DNA from: Filimonas effusa | Lineage (GTDB): Bacteria > Bacteroidota > Bacteroidia > Chitinophagales > Chitinophagaceae | Reading direction: 5' to 3' | NCBI RefSeq assembly: GCF_004118675.1 | Contig: NZ_SDHZ01000001.1 | Span: 1,240,001-1,304,000, forward strand | Length of the DNA stretch: 64,000 nucleotides | Part shown: piece by piece, positions 38,799 to 48,264 of the stretch | Layout of the letters: every line of letters starts with the position of its first letter | Position numbering within the stretch: the stretch's first letter is position 1 | The notes under the pieces: model-generated | Told to the model about the DNA's origin: nothing | The model's database searches: none | What the model saw: the letters and a program-made list of their open reading frames with translations, nothing else | Position numbers and translations under genes: made by a program

Positions 38799-39656
38799 AT
38801 GAGGCAGCTTAAAATTGCCACCCAGATCACCAACCGTGACTCGCAAGCCGTAGAGAAGTATCTGCAGGAGATCTCAAAAATACCGATGATCACACCTGAA
38901 GAAGAAACAACTCTCGCCCAGCGTATCAAGATGGGCGATCAGCGGGCTTTAGACAAGTTGGTGCAGGCTAACCTAAGATTTGTGGTATCTGTAGCAAAAC
39001 AGTATCAGCACCAGGGTCTTTCATTGAGTGACCTTATTAACGAGGGTAACCTCGGCTTAATTAAAGCGGCGCAACGCTTCGACGAAACCAAAGGTTTCAA
39101 ATTCATTTCATACGCCGTATGGTGGATCCGCCAGTCCATTTTACAGGCGTTGGCAGAGCAGGGTAGATTAGTCCGCCTGCCTCAAAACAAAATTGGCACC
39201 TATAACAAAGCCAACAAGGCTTACATGGCTTTTGAACAGGAACACGAAAGAGAACCTTCAACAGAAGAACTCGCCGAAATCCTGGAAATGAGTGAAACAG
39301 AGATCAACAACATTTTCCAAAGCAACACACGTCACACCTCTCTCGATGCTCCGGTTCACGAAGCAGAAGACGTCGCCATGGGCGACCTCCTCGAAGGTAG
39401 CGACGATACCGATGACGACGTGATGAAAGACTCCCTCCGCGAAGAAATCCGCAGGGTTCTTAAATCGCTCAGCCCCCGTGAAGCGGAAATAGTCAATGCC
39501 TACTTCGGCCTCGATGGCGAAAACGGCGTTACGATCGAGCAAATTGGTCAGAAATACGATCTCACCAAAGAACGTATCCGCCAAATCAAGGAAAGGGCCA
39601 TCAAACGTTTGCAAAAAGCACGTTATAGCAATGCTTTAAAGGCTTATCTCGGCTAA
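38799..39656 (+). CDS. rpoD: primary RNA polymerase sigma factor (Bacteroidota sigma-A)
   Basis: A 285-residue sigma-70 protein without the long N-terminal region 1.1, as is normal for the primary sigma factor of Bacteroidota. Region 1.2: DSQAVEKYLQEISKIPMITPEEE. Region 2: LVQANLRFVVSVAKQY, SLSDLINEGNLGLIKAAQRFDETKGFKFISYAVWWIRQSI. Region 3: EREPSTEELAEILEMS. Region 4: TIEQIGQKYDLTKERIRQIKERAIKRL. It directs the enzyme to TTTG/TAnnTTTG promoters like those seen upstream of tRNA-His and the PUR-alpha gene. Confidence 0.97.
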   Translation: MRQLKIATQITNRDSQAVEKYLQEISKIPMITPEEETTLAQRIKMGDQRALDKLVQANLRFVVSVAKQYQHQGLSLSDLINEGNLGLIKAAQRFDETKGFKFISYAVWWIRQSILQALAEQGRLVRLPQNKIGTYNKANKAYMAFEQEHEREPSTEELAEILEMSETEINNIFQSNTRHTSLDAPVHEAEDVAMGDLLEGSDDTDDDVMKDSLREEIRRVLKSLSPREAEIVNAYFGLDGENGVTIEQIGQKYDLTKERIRQIKERAIKRLQKARYSNALKAYLG

Positions 39657-39684
39657 TAACCAGTAAGTTCTTAACAAGCTCTTG

Positions 39685-39725
39685 AAAAATATACCCTTTG
39701 CAGTACTTGCAAAGGGTATATTTTT
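39685..39725 (+). terminator. rpoD terminator
   Basis: Perfect 18-bp arms (39685-39702 and 39708-39725) with a 5-nt loop; the core is ataccctttgca/tgcaaagggtat, with an A-run before and a T-run after. Confidence 0.85.
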
Positions 39726-39757
39726 GTCCTGTAATTAAATTAACTTAATACACGATA

Positions 39758-40711
39758 ATGGAACAAGGAACGGTAGAAAGAGTACACTGCTTAATCATTG
39801 GTTCAGGCCCCGCAGGTTATACTGCGGCTATCTACGCAGCCCGCGCCAACATGAAACCGGTTTTATATCAGGGCATCCAGCCCGGTGGTCAGTTAACCAT
39901 CACCACCGAAGTCGAAAACTACCCCGGCTACCCCGAGGGCATCCAGGGCCCCGAAATGATGGTCAACTTCGAAAAACAAGCCGTACGCATGGGGGCCGAT
40001 ATCCGCTATGGCCTCGCTACCAAAGTTGATTTCTCAGGCCCCGTACATAAAGTATGGATCGACGACGAAAAACTCATCGAAGCAGATGCAGTGATCATTG
40101 CCACAGGAGCTTCAGCCAAATGGCTGGGCATCGAAAGCGAACAACGCCTCAACGGCTACGGCGTAAGCGCCTGTGCCGTATGCGACGGCTTCTTCTTTAA
40201 AGGTAAAGAAGTAGCGATCGTTGGCGCCGGCGACACCGCCTGCGAAGAAGCGATCTACCTCTCTAAATTAGCCAGCAACGTTCATATGATCGTTCGTAAA
40301 GGCGAAGACGGTATGAAAGCCTCCAAAGTAATGCAGGATCGCGTGAAAGCTACTGCCAACATCAAAGTTTACTACCACTCCGAAACAGTAGAAGTAGTAG
40401 GCGAAAAGAAAGTAGAAGCGGTTACTATCCGCAATAACCAGGATAATACAACCCAGACTGTCCCCGTCAGCGCCTTCTTCGTTGCCATAGGCCACCAGCC
40501 TAACAGCGATATCTTCAAAGGATGGCTTACCATGGACGATGCAGGTTACCTGATCACTGTACCCGGTACCTCTAAAACAAACGTGCCAGGTGTATTCGCC
40601 TCCGGCGATGTACAGGACAAGATCTACCGCCAGGCCGTAACCGCCTCCGGCAGCGGCTGTATGGCAGCGCTCGACGCAGAACGTTACCTCAGCGAACACG
40701 GAATAGTATAA
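39758..40711 (+). CDS. trxB: thioredoxin-disulfide reductase
   Basis: A 317-residue flavoprotein that passes electrons from NADPH to thioredoxin. FAD site GSGPAGYTAAIYAARA (about 16-31), redox pair C139-A-V-C142 followed by DGFFF, NADPH site GAGDTACEEAIYLSK, and the second FAD motif GVFASGDVQDKIYRQAVTASGSG. The length matches low-molecular-weight TrxB. It sits downstream of the rpoD terminator and so has its own promoter, which I could not identify clearly. Confidence 0.97.
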   Translation: MEQGTVERVHCLIIGSGPAGYTAAIYAARANMKPVLYQGIQPGGQLTITTEVENYPGYPEGIQGPEMMVNFEKQAVRMGADIRYGLATKVDFSGPVHKVWIDDEKLIEADAVIIATGASAKWLGIESEQRLNGYGVSACAVCDGFFFKGKEVAIVGAGDTACEEAIYLSKLASNVHMIVRKGEDGMKASKVMQDRVKATANIKVYYHSETVEVVGEKKVEAVTIRNNQDNTTQTVPVSAFFVAIGHQPNSDIFKGWLTMDDAGYLITVPGTSKTNVPGVFASGDVQDKIYRQAVTASGSGCMAALDAERYLSEHGIV

Positions 40712-40811
40712 TCAGATGATAAATTGTAAAGGGTAGAACGGTAGAGTTGCTGATGTAAAGCTCGCCTTCTGCCCTTTATTTTTTGATAACAATAACAGCC
40801 ACCTGCCCGCT

Positions 40812-41174
40812 ATGCTTACAATACACCTCAACAAACTTCGCTTCTTCGCCTACCACGGCCTCTATGAAGAGGAAACGGTGGCAGGAGAGGAGTTTGAGCT
40901 GGATGTACACCTTCAGTATATCCCGGCAACACTGCCCATACATCATGTAAAGGAAACAGTAGATTACACCGGCGTCTACAAACTCATTAAAGAAAGAATG
41001 GCCAGGCCCGAATTGTTCCTCGAAACCCTGGCCTACCATATCGCAGAAGATATCTTCACCAACTTCCCCGCAGTGCTTTCTGTCGACATCACCGTCACTA
41101 AACTCAGACCTCCCGTTGTTAATTTTACCGGAAATATCTCCGTTCAATACGTAGTGAATCGCTCTGCTGTTTAA
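40812..41174 (+). CDS. folB: dihydroneopterin aldolase
   Basis: A 120-residue enzyme of folate synthesis that splits dihydroneopterin into hydroxymethyl-dihydropterin and glycolaldehyde. Conserved motifs are IHLNKLRFFAYHGLYEEE (active-site Glu), DYTGVYKLIKE, LETLAYHIAEDIF (Glu binding pterin), and the catalytic Lys in VTVTKLRPPV. No other folate genes are adjacent. The TPR protein gene follows 43 bp later. Confidence 0.95.
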   Translation: MLTIHLNKLRFFAYHGLYEEETVAGEEFELDVHLQYIPATLPIHHVKETVDYTGVYKLIKERMARPELFLETLAYHIAEDIFTNFPAVLSVDITVTKLRPPVVNFTGNISVQYVVNRSAV

Positions 41175-41217
41175 ATTGCTGCAGACATCTGCTTTACTCA
41201 ACTTATTCAACAGTACT

Positions 41218-41988
41218 ATGATCAATCGGAAAAAATGGTTCCTGCTGTTCTCAGCTTGTCTTTGCATGAGCATATCCCAGTTAAAGGCACAGGACAAAAA
41301 CACCTTACTCCAGGAAGCACAAAACCTCGAACGACAATTCAAAGACGGCGAAGCACTTGAGAAATACAAAACACTCGCCAATGCCGACACCACAAACATT
41401 CCCGTTCTGCTGAAAGCAGCAGAGCTAAGCTGCGCCGTAGGTGGCAGGATAGCCGATAAAAATGCCCGCAAACCTTATTATGACCAGGCGGCCGGCTTTG
41501 CAGCAAAAGCCATAGCAGCAGCCCCTCAGAATCCACAGGCAAACTATGTGATGGCGCTGGTAGCAGGGAGGATGACCGAAGTGGAAACAGAAAATAAAAA
41601 GATCATTGCCTACGTAAAGCAGATCAAAGAATATGGCGACAAGGCGATAAGTCTTAATCCTTCTTTTGGAAAAGCATATTATCTCGTAGGAAAATGGCAC
41701 TCCGAAATGGTGAACCTGGCCTGGTTCAAAAAAGCCGCCATCAAAACCATCTATGGTGGCATGCCGGCAGCCAGTATAGATTCCGCCATTACCTACATGG
41801 AAAAATGCAGAACACTGGAACCGTATTATGTCTTAAACTACCTCGACCTGGCAAAAGCCTATAAAGCGGAGGACAAACCCGCCAAAGCCATCGAAGTTTT
41901 AAATAAACTGGTAAAACTGCCCACACGTACCGCCGATGATAATGCGTTTAAAGCGGAAGGCAAAAAAATGCTTGAAAGTATGCAGTAA
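41218..41988 (+). CDS. periplasmic TPR-like protein
   Basis: A 256-residue protein with a signal peptide (LLFSACLCMSISQLKAQ). It consists of tetratricopeptide-like helices: LQEAQNLERQFKDGEALEKYKTLA, AAGFAAKAIAAAPQNPQANYVMALVAG, YGDKAISLNPSFGKAYYLVG and YLDLAKAYKAEDKPAKAIEVLNKLV. Such proteins serve as periplasmic scaffolds; no partner is apparent. The ATG at 41218 is preferred over a TTG at 41176. It probably shares transcription with folB. Confidence 0.87.
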   Translation: MINRKKWFLLFSACLCMSISQLKAQDKNTLLQEAQNLERQFKDGEALEKYKTLANADTTNIPVLLKAAELSCAVGGRIADKNARKPYYDQAAGFAAKAIAAAPQNPQANYVMALVAGRMTEVETENKKIIAYVKQIKEYGDKAISLNPSFGKAYYLVGKWHSEMVNLAWFKKAAIKTIYGGMPAASIDSAITYMEKCRTLEPYYVLNYLDLAKAYKAEDKPAKAIEVLNKLVKLPTRTADDNAFKAEGKKMLESMQ

Positions 41989-42033
41989 GCAGGTTGGCCG
42001 GTAATGTCACCCAACCCTCTATTTAAAACGTAA

Positions 42034-42072
42034 ATCGCTCCGGAGATAGCTTGACACTTTCCCCGGAGCGAT
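42034..42072. terminator. possible terminator between convergent genes
   Basis: Arms atcgctccgg and ccggagcgat are perfectly paired over 10 bp, but the loop is long (about 19 nt) and the following T-run is weak on both strands. Confidence 0.45.
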
Positions 42073-42136
42073 ACATTATAAAATAAAAATATAAAATAAT
42101 TATTTAATCCAACATCAGGTGCTAAAAACTTTAGAC

Positions 42137-42213
42137 AAAGCATCCTTAAAGCTTCTTTAAAGCATCCTAAGAGCTTCCTAAAGGCTCCCCAAAAACACCC
42201 CAAAAAGGCATCA
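42137..42213. repeat. seven phased 11-bp imperfect repeats
   Basis: Consecutive 11-bp units read aaagcatcctt, aaagcttcttt, aaagcatccta, agagcttccta, aaggctcccca, aaaacacccca and aaaaggcatca. The period is just above one helical turn. The array lies between a TPR gene and the 3' end of a TonB-type receptor gene and is not part of any gene. Confidence 0.65.
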
Positions 42214-42236
42214 TCACCTCCCGATTTCTAAAAAAA

Positions 42237-44906
42237 TTAGTTTCCCATCATATCCATACCGCCACCCTGGTCCGCTTTATTGTTCTTGCGCTTGAAAAGG
42301 CTGGCGTCAAACTTACCAAAACGGTAGCTGAAGTTCAGTTTCACCACCTGCGGATCACGACGACGCTGGCTGTCCTGGATCATAAATGCCGATTCAGAAT
42401 GCACTTTGTATAATTCGGTTCTGAATATATCGTTCACACTCAGCGTTACAGACGCACTGTTGCCACCCTTCCAGGTCCAGTCTTTCTTCACAGCCATATC
42501 AAAACTGTAACGGGGTTTAATATAACCTTGTGCCGTACCGGCATTGATCTCACCAAAACCAGGACCACCTCCTCTGTTACCGCCACGACGCCCGCCACCA
42601 TCCGCGTTGGGAGGCAATACTGTTTTAGCCTGGTAGTTGCCGGAAAACTGTATCGAATAGCCCTTAGGCAGTTTAAAGTTGTTGTTCATCTTCGCGAACC
42701 AGCTGAACTGTTCATTGCTGGTCCCCGCATCCTTAAGATTGCCGGTATTGATCTTGGCATTATAAAGGTTCAGGTTAAGCGACAGGTCCCAGATCTTCAG
42801 CACGGTATTCCGGTTGGTTAACTCCAGGCCGTAAGTACTGCTGTTGCTGGCATTCGCATAAGTATTGTAAACCGCGCTGTCACCCGTCTGCAGATTGATA
42901 TCCTGGTACTGGTAACGCGTAATGAGATTGGAGGCATACCTGAAATAAGCCGATGCCAGGAAGTTGGCCCCTTTGGCATACGCATTATTATAGTTGAACT
43001 CCAGCACATCTGTAAACTCAGGCTTCAATCCCGCATTACCTACATTCAGGTTCTGTGGGTCATTATAATCAACAATAGGTGTTAACTGGAAGAAAGAAGG
43101 CCTGTTTACCTTACGGGTATAGTTTAACTGCAGATCCTGTGCATTGCTGAGCTTGTAAGTAACGAAAGCAGTAGGGAAGAGGTTGACCGGAAAGTCTACT
43201 TTGAAAGAAGTATCCCTGTCTAATAACTTACCGGTATAGTTCGAGCTCTCCGCCCTTATACCCAATTGATAGTTCCAGCGTGTGCCCAGTTTAAAACTAT
43301 AGGTCAGGTAAGCGGCATATACCTGGTCATTAAAAGTATAACGGTTACTTGCCAACGCATTGAACACATAATCCCCCGCCGTTGTATCGAAACGATACTG
43401 CTGGTTGTTGCTGCCAAAATTTCGGATGGCGGCTCTTACCCCAGCCTCCAGTTTGCTGTTTTCTGTAATAGGGTTCTCGTAATCCGCCTGAACCGTCCAG
43501 AAACGGTTATAACCATCTCCATAGGTGTTCTGAAGCGCAGGTTGTTTCACCTGTGTCGAAGAACCCGGGAAATAAGTATAAGTATTAAGAACGGCATTGT
43601 TGCCGTTTGTGCTGGAGTTATAGTTCACATCGGCAGTGATGTTATGGCCATCCTTCTCAAAGTTGTGCCGGAAACCAAGCTGCCCGCCAAAATTATTGAA
43701 GTTGAAACTGCTAACTGAAGTGATCTGGTTGTAGTTGCTTAACACTCCGGCAAAAGAAGAATCTATACGTTGCGGCTGATCGTTATCGAAACGGCCATTG
43801 GCAATGCTGAAGTTGGCGCTTAGTGTATTACGGTTATCTATAAAGTAATCAAGCCCCGGCCTTATAAAATAAAATCTGCCTTTGCTCACACCATTGATCT
43901 CCTGGTGAATGAAAGCGCCGTCGGAACTGAGGTTCTGGCGATCGGTGAACGAAGTTGATTTCGACTTACGTCCCCCGTACATGCCCGCCAGGGTAAAGTT
44001 GATCTTGCCTTCCCGGTAGTTTAAATCACCACCGCCGTTAAGCCTGCCACGCGAGTCTATACCGGCACGTATACCACCATTATAACCCGCCTTCTTATTC
44101 TTCTTTAATATAATATTTAAGATCCCGCCGCCGCCGCTCGACGCGTCATACTTGGCCGATGGGTTGGTGATCAGCTCCACTTTTTCGATGATATCGGCAG
44201 GTATCTGATCTAATGTTAAGGTAGTAGGCCTGCCGTCTACAAACAGCTGCGGAGAAGCATTTCTCAATGTCACGTTCCCATCGATATCCACGTTCACCGA
44301 TGGTATCTGCTTCATTACTTCTGTAGCAGTTTGCCCCGTACTCACAATGTTTTTATCTACATTGAAGATCTTACGGTCAACGCCCATCTCAAAAAACTGC
44401 TTGGCAGTAGAGGTTACAGTTACATTGGCAAGGTTGGTTTCACTGGGCTCCAGCTTAATATTACCCAGGTCTTTATCTACCATGCTCAGCATCTGCTGCA
44501 TGCGTTGCGAAGGATCGCCGCCGCCATCTCCTTCAGCAGGACGCTTTAAGTTAAAACTTATAGGATTGGAATAATCTGTATAGTTGATTGCTGTAACACG
44601 CAAGGTGAACTTACCAAACACTGGTAAGTTTTCGAGGCTGAAATCACCGTTGCCCTGCGTTAATACCGTTGCCAACGCCACATCTTTGGCTTTACGGGTA
44701 ACTGTATCAAACCGGCTGCCCAGCAACTGAACGGTCGCACCATCTATCCCTTTATTGGTCTTACTGTCAACAACCTTCCCGTAAAAATGGCCCATGTTCA
44801 TCTGCTGACCACTACCGGGGCGTCCTCCCATACCAGCCGGACGTTGCGCGGCTATTGAACCAGATATAAATGCCGTAACAAGCAAGCACCAAACTCTTAT
44901 TTTCAT
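42237..44906 (-). CDS. TonB-dependent-receptor-like outer membrane beta-barrel protein
   Basis: An 889-residue protein with signal peptide (VTAFISGSIAAQ), a Gly/Met-rich stretch, and a carboxypeptidase-regulatory-like domain (HFYGKVVDSKTNKGIDGATVQLL, about 38-140). A plug domain (TEVMKQIPSVNVDIDGNVTLRNASPQLFVDGRP) and a 14- to 16-strand barrel of the OMP_b-brl_3 type follow. The end has Gly/Arg repeats (GGGRRGGNRGGGPGFGE) and an Asn/Lys/Gly/Met tail instead of the usual aromatic terminus. Such proteins import or sense unknown ligands; no SusD partner is present. It is transcribed alone. Confidence 0.9.
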   Translation of the reverse strand: MKIRVWCLLVTAFISGSIAAQRPAGMGGRPGSGQQMNMGHFYGKVVDSKTNKGIDGATVQLLGSRFDTVTRKAKDVALATVLTQGNGDFSLENLPVFGKFTLRVTAINYTDYSNPISFNLKRPAEGDGGGDPSQRMQQMLSMVDKDLGNIKLEPSETNLANVTVTSTAKQFFEMGVDRKIFNVDKNIVSTGQTATEVMKQIPSVNVDIDGNVTLRNASPQLFVDGRPTTLTLDQIPADIIEKVELITNPSAKYDASSGGGGILNIILKKNKKAGYNGGIRAGIDSRGRLNGGGDLNYREGKINFTLAGMYGGRKSKSTSFTDRQNLSSDGAFIHQEINGVSKGRFYFIRPGLDYFIDNRNTLSANFSIANGRFDNDQPQRIDSSFAGVLSNYNQITSVSSFNFNNFGGQLGFRHNFEKDGHNITADVNYNSSTNGNNAVLNTYTYFPGSSTQVKQPALQNTYGDGYNRFWTVQADYENPITENSKLEAGVRAAIRNFGSNNQQYRFDTTAGDYVFNALASNRYTFNDQVYAAYLTYSFKLGTRWNYQLGIRAESSNYTGKLLDRDTSFKVDFPVNLFPTAFVTYKLSNAQDLQLNYTRKVNRPSFFQLTPIVDYNDPQNLNVGNAGLKPEFTDVLEFNYNNAYAKGANFLASAYFRYASNLITRYQYQDINLQTGDSAVYNTYANASNSSTYGLELTNRNTVLKIWDLSLNLNLYNAKINTGNLKDAGTSNEQFSWFAKMNNNFKLPKGYSIQFSGNYQAKTVLPPNADGGGRRGGNRGGGPGFGEINAGTAQGYIKPRYSFDMAVKKDWTWKGGNSASVTLSVNDIFRTELYKVHSESAFMIQDSQRRRDPQVVKLNFSYRFGKFDASLFKRKNNKADQGGGMDMMGN

Positions 44907-45228
44907 CTGATGGATTTTATTAAAACAGGAACCCCTTCATGAGATACCCACTTTTATTATTCTTAATTGATCATTTATCATTACAACGATAGCGCAAAGG
45001 ACCTGAAGGTTTTTATACCCACATTATTTATTCGGCCGCCCCATAAAGAATTTAGGCAATTGAAAGATCCCTCGGAAACAATAATAGAACCTTATACCAA
45101 ACAACAGGAATGATTCTCCACAAACGGCAATAAACCATCATTAAAATAAAGAAACGCTTTGTGCAAACGGCGATATACCTAAAACAAAAAACCTTGTAAG
45201 AAACAAATCTTACAAGGTTTGATCGGAG
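44907..45228. other. intergenic region between the receptor gene and tRNA-His
   Basis: About 320 bp. It contains the tRNA-His terminator (45186-45220) and the upstream region of the TonB-type gene. I see no gene and no clear TAnnTTTG box for the receptor. Confidence 0.5.
45186..45220 (-). terminator. terminator of tRNA-His
   Basis: Arms accttgtaag (45191-45200) and cttacaaggt (45209-45218), followed on the minus strand by TTTTTT. It starts about 10 bp after the tRNA 3' end. Confidence 0.85.
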
Positions 45229-45303
45229 GGAGGATGATGGGTCTCGAACCCACGGCCTTCAGTGCCACAAACTGACGCTCTAACCAACTGAGCTACAACC
45301 TCC
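45229..45303 (-). tRNA. tRNA-His (GUG)
   Basis: 75 nt including the extra 5' G typical of histidine tRNAs, which pairs with C73 to give an eight-pair acceptor (GGAGGTTG/CATCCTCC) with one internal T-T mismatch. The anticodon stem TCAGT/ACTGA holds the loop TTGTGGC with anticodon GTG. D- and T-arms are complete (TTCGAGA). CCA is not encoded. Confidence 0.95.
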
Positions 45304-45316
45304 GTCTTGCGGGTTG

Positions 45317-45347
45317 CAAAAATAGAAAAAACATTTAACTCACCAAA
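45317..45347 (-). promoter_or_regulatory. promoter of tRNA-His
   Basis: On the minus strand TTTG, a 19-bp spacer, then TATTTTTG, an exact match to the Bacteroidota consensus. It lies 13 bp upstream of the mature tRNA. Confidence 0.75.
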
Positions 45348-45455
45348 AAAAGCAGAAAAAATCTTCGGAAATATTTGAAGTAATCCGCTGCAAACCTTTG
45401 TTAATCCGCATAATTTGAATGGCTTGCAACCTTTTTTCTCCTATTTTTGAGATGC

Positions 45456-47633
45456 ATGACCCGTAAAATTTTAAGAACCATGATGAGCAGAAAAGTGCTT
45501 CCCCTGTTAGTGATAATTTTGTGTGGCGTTGGATTGTGGGCTTTTAAATACAGAGGAGAGGAGAATGATACCGCTTTGGCAAGACAACAGAAGTTGCTGG
45601 CAACGGTAGGTTTTATCCTCGAACAAAAGCACTATAGTCCAAAAGAGATCAATGACGCGTTCTCAAAAGACATCTTCAAAAAATACCTCGAGAATCTTGA
45701 CCCGGAAAAAGACATCTTCCTGTCGTCCGACATAGATGCGCTGCGCAAGTTCGACACTACCATCGACGATGAGATCCATGGTGCCCCTATCGCTTTCTTC
45801 CCGGCTGTTAGCGTCATTTACAACAAACGCTTTAACGAAGCCACCGATATCTATAAAGCCGTTCTCGCAAAACCTTTCTCTTTCGATACCGATGAAAAGG
45901 TTCAGCTCGAAGCCGATTCACTCGACTTCCCCCTAAATGACGCCGCCCGCAAGGAAACATGGCGCAAAAGACTGAAGTTCCTGACACTCGAACGCTTTGT
46001 CGACCTCCAGGATCAACGCGCAAAGAGTAAGGCCGCAGATTCCATCCACAGCAAAACTGATGCACAGCTGGAATCAGAAGCACGTGATAAAGTGCTTAAG
46101 ATGATGGACCGCAACTTCAATAGAATTAAAAACAGAATGAAGGAGGAAGACCAGTTCAACCTCTTCGTTAATACCATCACCGGTCATATGGATCCTCATA
46201 CCAACTATATGCCTCCCATTGAAAAACGTGCGTTCGATGAAGAAATGAGCAATCGTTTTTACGGCATAGGCGCTCAGTTGCGTATGGAAGACAATGGCAT
46301 TAAGATCATGAGCCTCGTCACCGGCAGCCCTGCCTGGAAAAGCGGCCAGATCAATGTTAACGACATCATTGTCAAAGTAGCGCAAGGCGCTGAGGAACCT
46401 ATCGATATCACAGGTTACGACATCGATGATGCCGTAAAACTCATCAGGGGTAACAAAGGCACTGAAGTGCGCCTTACGTTGAAACGTACCGACGGAACCA
46501 TTAAAGTGGTTTCCCTGGTTCGTGACGAAATAGTGCAGGACGAAGCATTCGCCCGCAGCGTTATCGTTAACAACGGTAACAAAAAGATAGGCTACATCTA
46601 CCTGCCCGAATTCTATGCCGACTTTGAACGCCCTAACGGCTCCCGTTGCGCTGCCGATGTTGCTGCCGAGGTCCTGAAATTAAAAGCAGAACATATCGAT
46701 GGTATCATCCTCGACCTGCGTACAAATGGTGGCGGCTCCCTTTACGAGGTCGTTCAAATGGTAGGCCTGTTCATTAAAGGCGGCCCTGTTGTTCAGGTAA
46801 AAGACCGTGACGGCAAACCATCTGTACTTAGCGACGATGATAGCAACCACAACCTGTACGATGGTCCGCTGGCTGTTATGGTAAATGAATTGAGCGCATC
46901 AGCCTCCGAGATCTTCGCAGCTGCAATACAGGACTATAACCGTGGCATCATCGTAGGCAGCTCGTCTACTTTCGGTAAAGGCACGGTGCAAAAAAGCCTG
47001 CCCCTCGGTAAACCTATCGACATGTTCAGCGGCAGAACGGAATACGGTGCGCTGAAACTTACATTCGAGAAATTCTACCGCGTTAACGGCGGTTCCACAC
47101 AGCTAAAAGGTGTAACACCCGATATTGTAATTCCAGATGCATACGAATACATCAAGTTCCGCGAAAAAGACAATAACTCCGCACTGGAATGGGATCAGAT
47201 CGCTAAACTGAATTACAATACCTGGGAAGACTCAACAGGTAACGCATACGTGAAAGAACGTGCAGAAGAACGTATTAAAAACAACAAAGCATTTAACTCC
47301 ATCCGCACCAATACCGAATGGCAGAATAAAAACGTAGCCAGGGAATACAGCCTTAATATTAAAGCTTTCCGCGAAAACCAGAAACGTATCCGCGAAGTAA
47401 GCAAAGCTGTTGATACCGTTATGAAACTGCCTAAAGACAACGAATTGAAAGTTCAGGTGCTGGCAGTCGACAAAGAGAAATTTTATAACAACGCTGATAA
47501 AGCAAAAGGCGAACGTTACCAGGACTGGCTTAAACGTGTTAAATCGGATATTTATATAGATGAAACCGCGCGCATCGTAGCTGATATGGTCCATGCATCA
47601 AATCAGAAGAAAATATTGTCAGCACAAAAATAA
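45456..47633 (+). CDS. carboxy-terminal processing (tail-specific) protease, S41 family
   Basis: A Prc-like periplasmic serine protease of about 725 residues with an N-terminal signal anchor (VLPLLVIILCGVGLWAF). An N-terminal helical domain (DINDAFSKDIFKKYLENLDPEKDIFL), a PDZ domain (YGIGAQLRMEDNGIKIMSLVTGSPAWKSGQINVNDIIVKV) and the S41 core (LPEFYADF, GIILDLRTNGGGSLYEVVQ) follow. The catalytic Ser is in NELSASASEIFAAA (near residue 480) and the Lys in STFGKGTVQK about 25 residues later. Start choices are ATG 45456 or 45480; an upstream TATTTTTG at 45442 might favour 45480. The length fits Bacteroidota Prc. Confidence 0.94.
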   Translation: MTRKILRTMMSRKVLPLLVIILCGVGLWAFKYRGEENDTALARQQKLLATVGFILEQKHYSPKEINDAFSKDIFKKYLENLDPEKDIFLSSDIDALRKFDTTIDDEIHGAPIAFFPAVSVIYNKRFNEATDIYKAVLAKPFSFDTDEKVQLEADSLDFPLNDAARKETWRKRLKFLTLERFVDLQDQRAKSKAADSIHSKTDAQLESEARDKVLKMMDRNFNRIKNRMKEEDQFNLFVNTITGHMDPHTNYMPPIEKRAFDEEMSNRFYGIGAQLRMEDNGIKIMSLVTGSPAWKSGQINVNDIIVKVAQGAEEPIDITGYDIDDAVKLIRGNKGTEVRLTLKRTDGTIKVVSLVRDEIVQDEAFARSVIVNNGNKKIGYIYLPEFYADFERPNGSRCAADVAAEVLKLKAEHIDGIILDLRTNGGGSLYEVVQMVGLFIKGGPVVQVKDRDGKPSVLSDDDSNHNLYDGPLAVMVNELSASASEIFAAAIQDYNRGIIVGSSSTFGKGTVQKSLPLGKPIDMFSGRTEYGALKLTFEKFYRVNGGSTQLKGVTPDIVIPDAYEYIKFREKDNNSALEWDQIAKLNYNTWEDSTGNAYVKERAEERIKNNKAFNSIRTNTEWQNKNVAREYSLNIKAFRENQKRIREVSKAVDTVMKLPKDNELKVQVLAVDKEKFYNNADKAKGERYQDWLKRVKSDIYIDETARIVADMVHASNQKKILSAQK

Positions 47634-47714
47634 AAACCGCATTTTTGCGCCCCTGTTGATCCCAACGCCCCCTTCAACAGGAGGATAATATTGAGGGACT
47701 TTTTAACAAATACC

Positions 47715-48233
47715 ATGAGTACTACGGTAAATGAGAAAAAGTGGTTTGCGCTATATACCAAGCCACGTTGGGAGAAAAAGATATTTTCTGTTCTGGAGCG
47801 CAAGGGTATAGAAACCTGGTGCCCCTTACAGCGAATTCAAAGGCAATGGAGCGACCGTAAAAAAATCGTTGAAGAGCCTTTGTTCAAGTCCTATGTATTT
47901 GTGCGTATCAGCGACCAGGAAAGGTTAAGTGTACTTCAGACAGACGGAGTGCTGAACTTTGTATATTATCTCAGCAAGCCTGCGGTTATAAGAGAAGAGG
48001 AAATAGAAATGATCAAATCATACCTCCTTCAGCGGGACGCTATCATTTCTATCGAGTCAGCCGAAGCGTTCGACAAAGACACACGCATCAAGATCAAACA
48101 AGGCCTGTTTATGGATCAGGTCGGCACTATTACTCGTCCCGCCGGTAAGAAAAAGGTCTATGTAAGCCTTGAAAGCCTGGGCCAGGTCATGATCGTAGAA
48201 TTTCCTATTGACTACCTCGAACTTATCGATTGA
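47715..48233 (+). CDS. UpxY/NusG-family transcription antiterminator
   Basis: A 172-residue NusG paralogue. The NGN domain is KKWFALYTKPRWEKKIFSVLERKGIETWCPLQRIQRQWSDRKKIVEEPLFKSYVFVRI, then GVLNFVYYLSKPAVIREEEIEMIKSYLL, and the C-terminal KOW domain is IKQGLFMDQVGTITRPAGKKKVYVSLESLGQVMIVEFP. In Bacteroides, UpxY proteins let polymerase read through terminators in capsule operons. Here there is no capsule operon; a strong terminator follows (48265) and clpB is next. It begins at ATG 47715, 81 bp after the S41 protease gene. Confidence 0.93.
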   Translation: MSTTVNEKKWFALYTKPRWEKKIFSVLERKGIETWCPLQRIQRQWSDRKKIVEEPLFKSYVFVRISDQERLSVLQTDGVLNFVYYLSKPAVIREEEIEMIKSYLLQRDAIISIESAEAFDKDTRIKIKQGLFMDQVGTITRPAGKKKVYVSLESLGQVMIVEFPIDYLELID

Positions 48234-48264
48234 AGTAACAGATAAAGTAATTTCTCTATAAACA

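Noticed and set aside
45442-45449. TATTTTTG box just upstream of the S41 protease gene
   Set aside because: It matches the -7 consensus, but the nearest TTTG is 24 bp upstream, slightly too far, and it nearly touches the start codon at 45456. I did not call a promoter.
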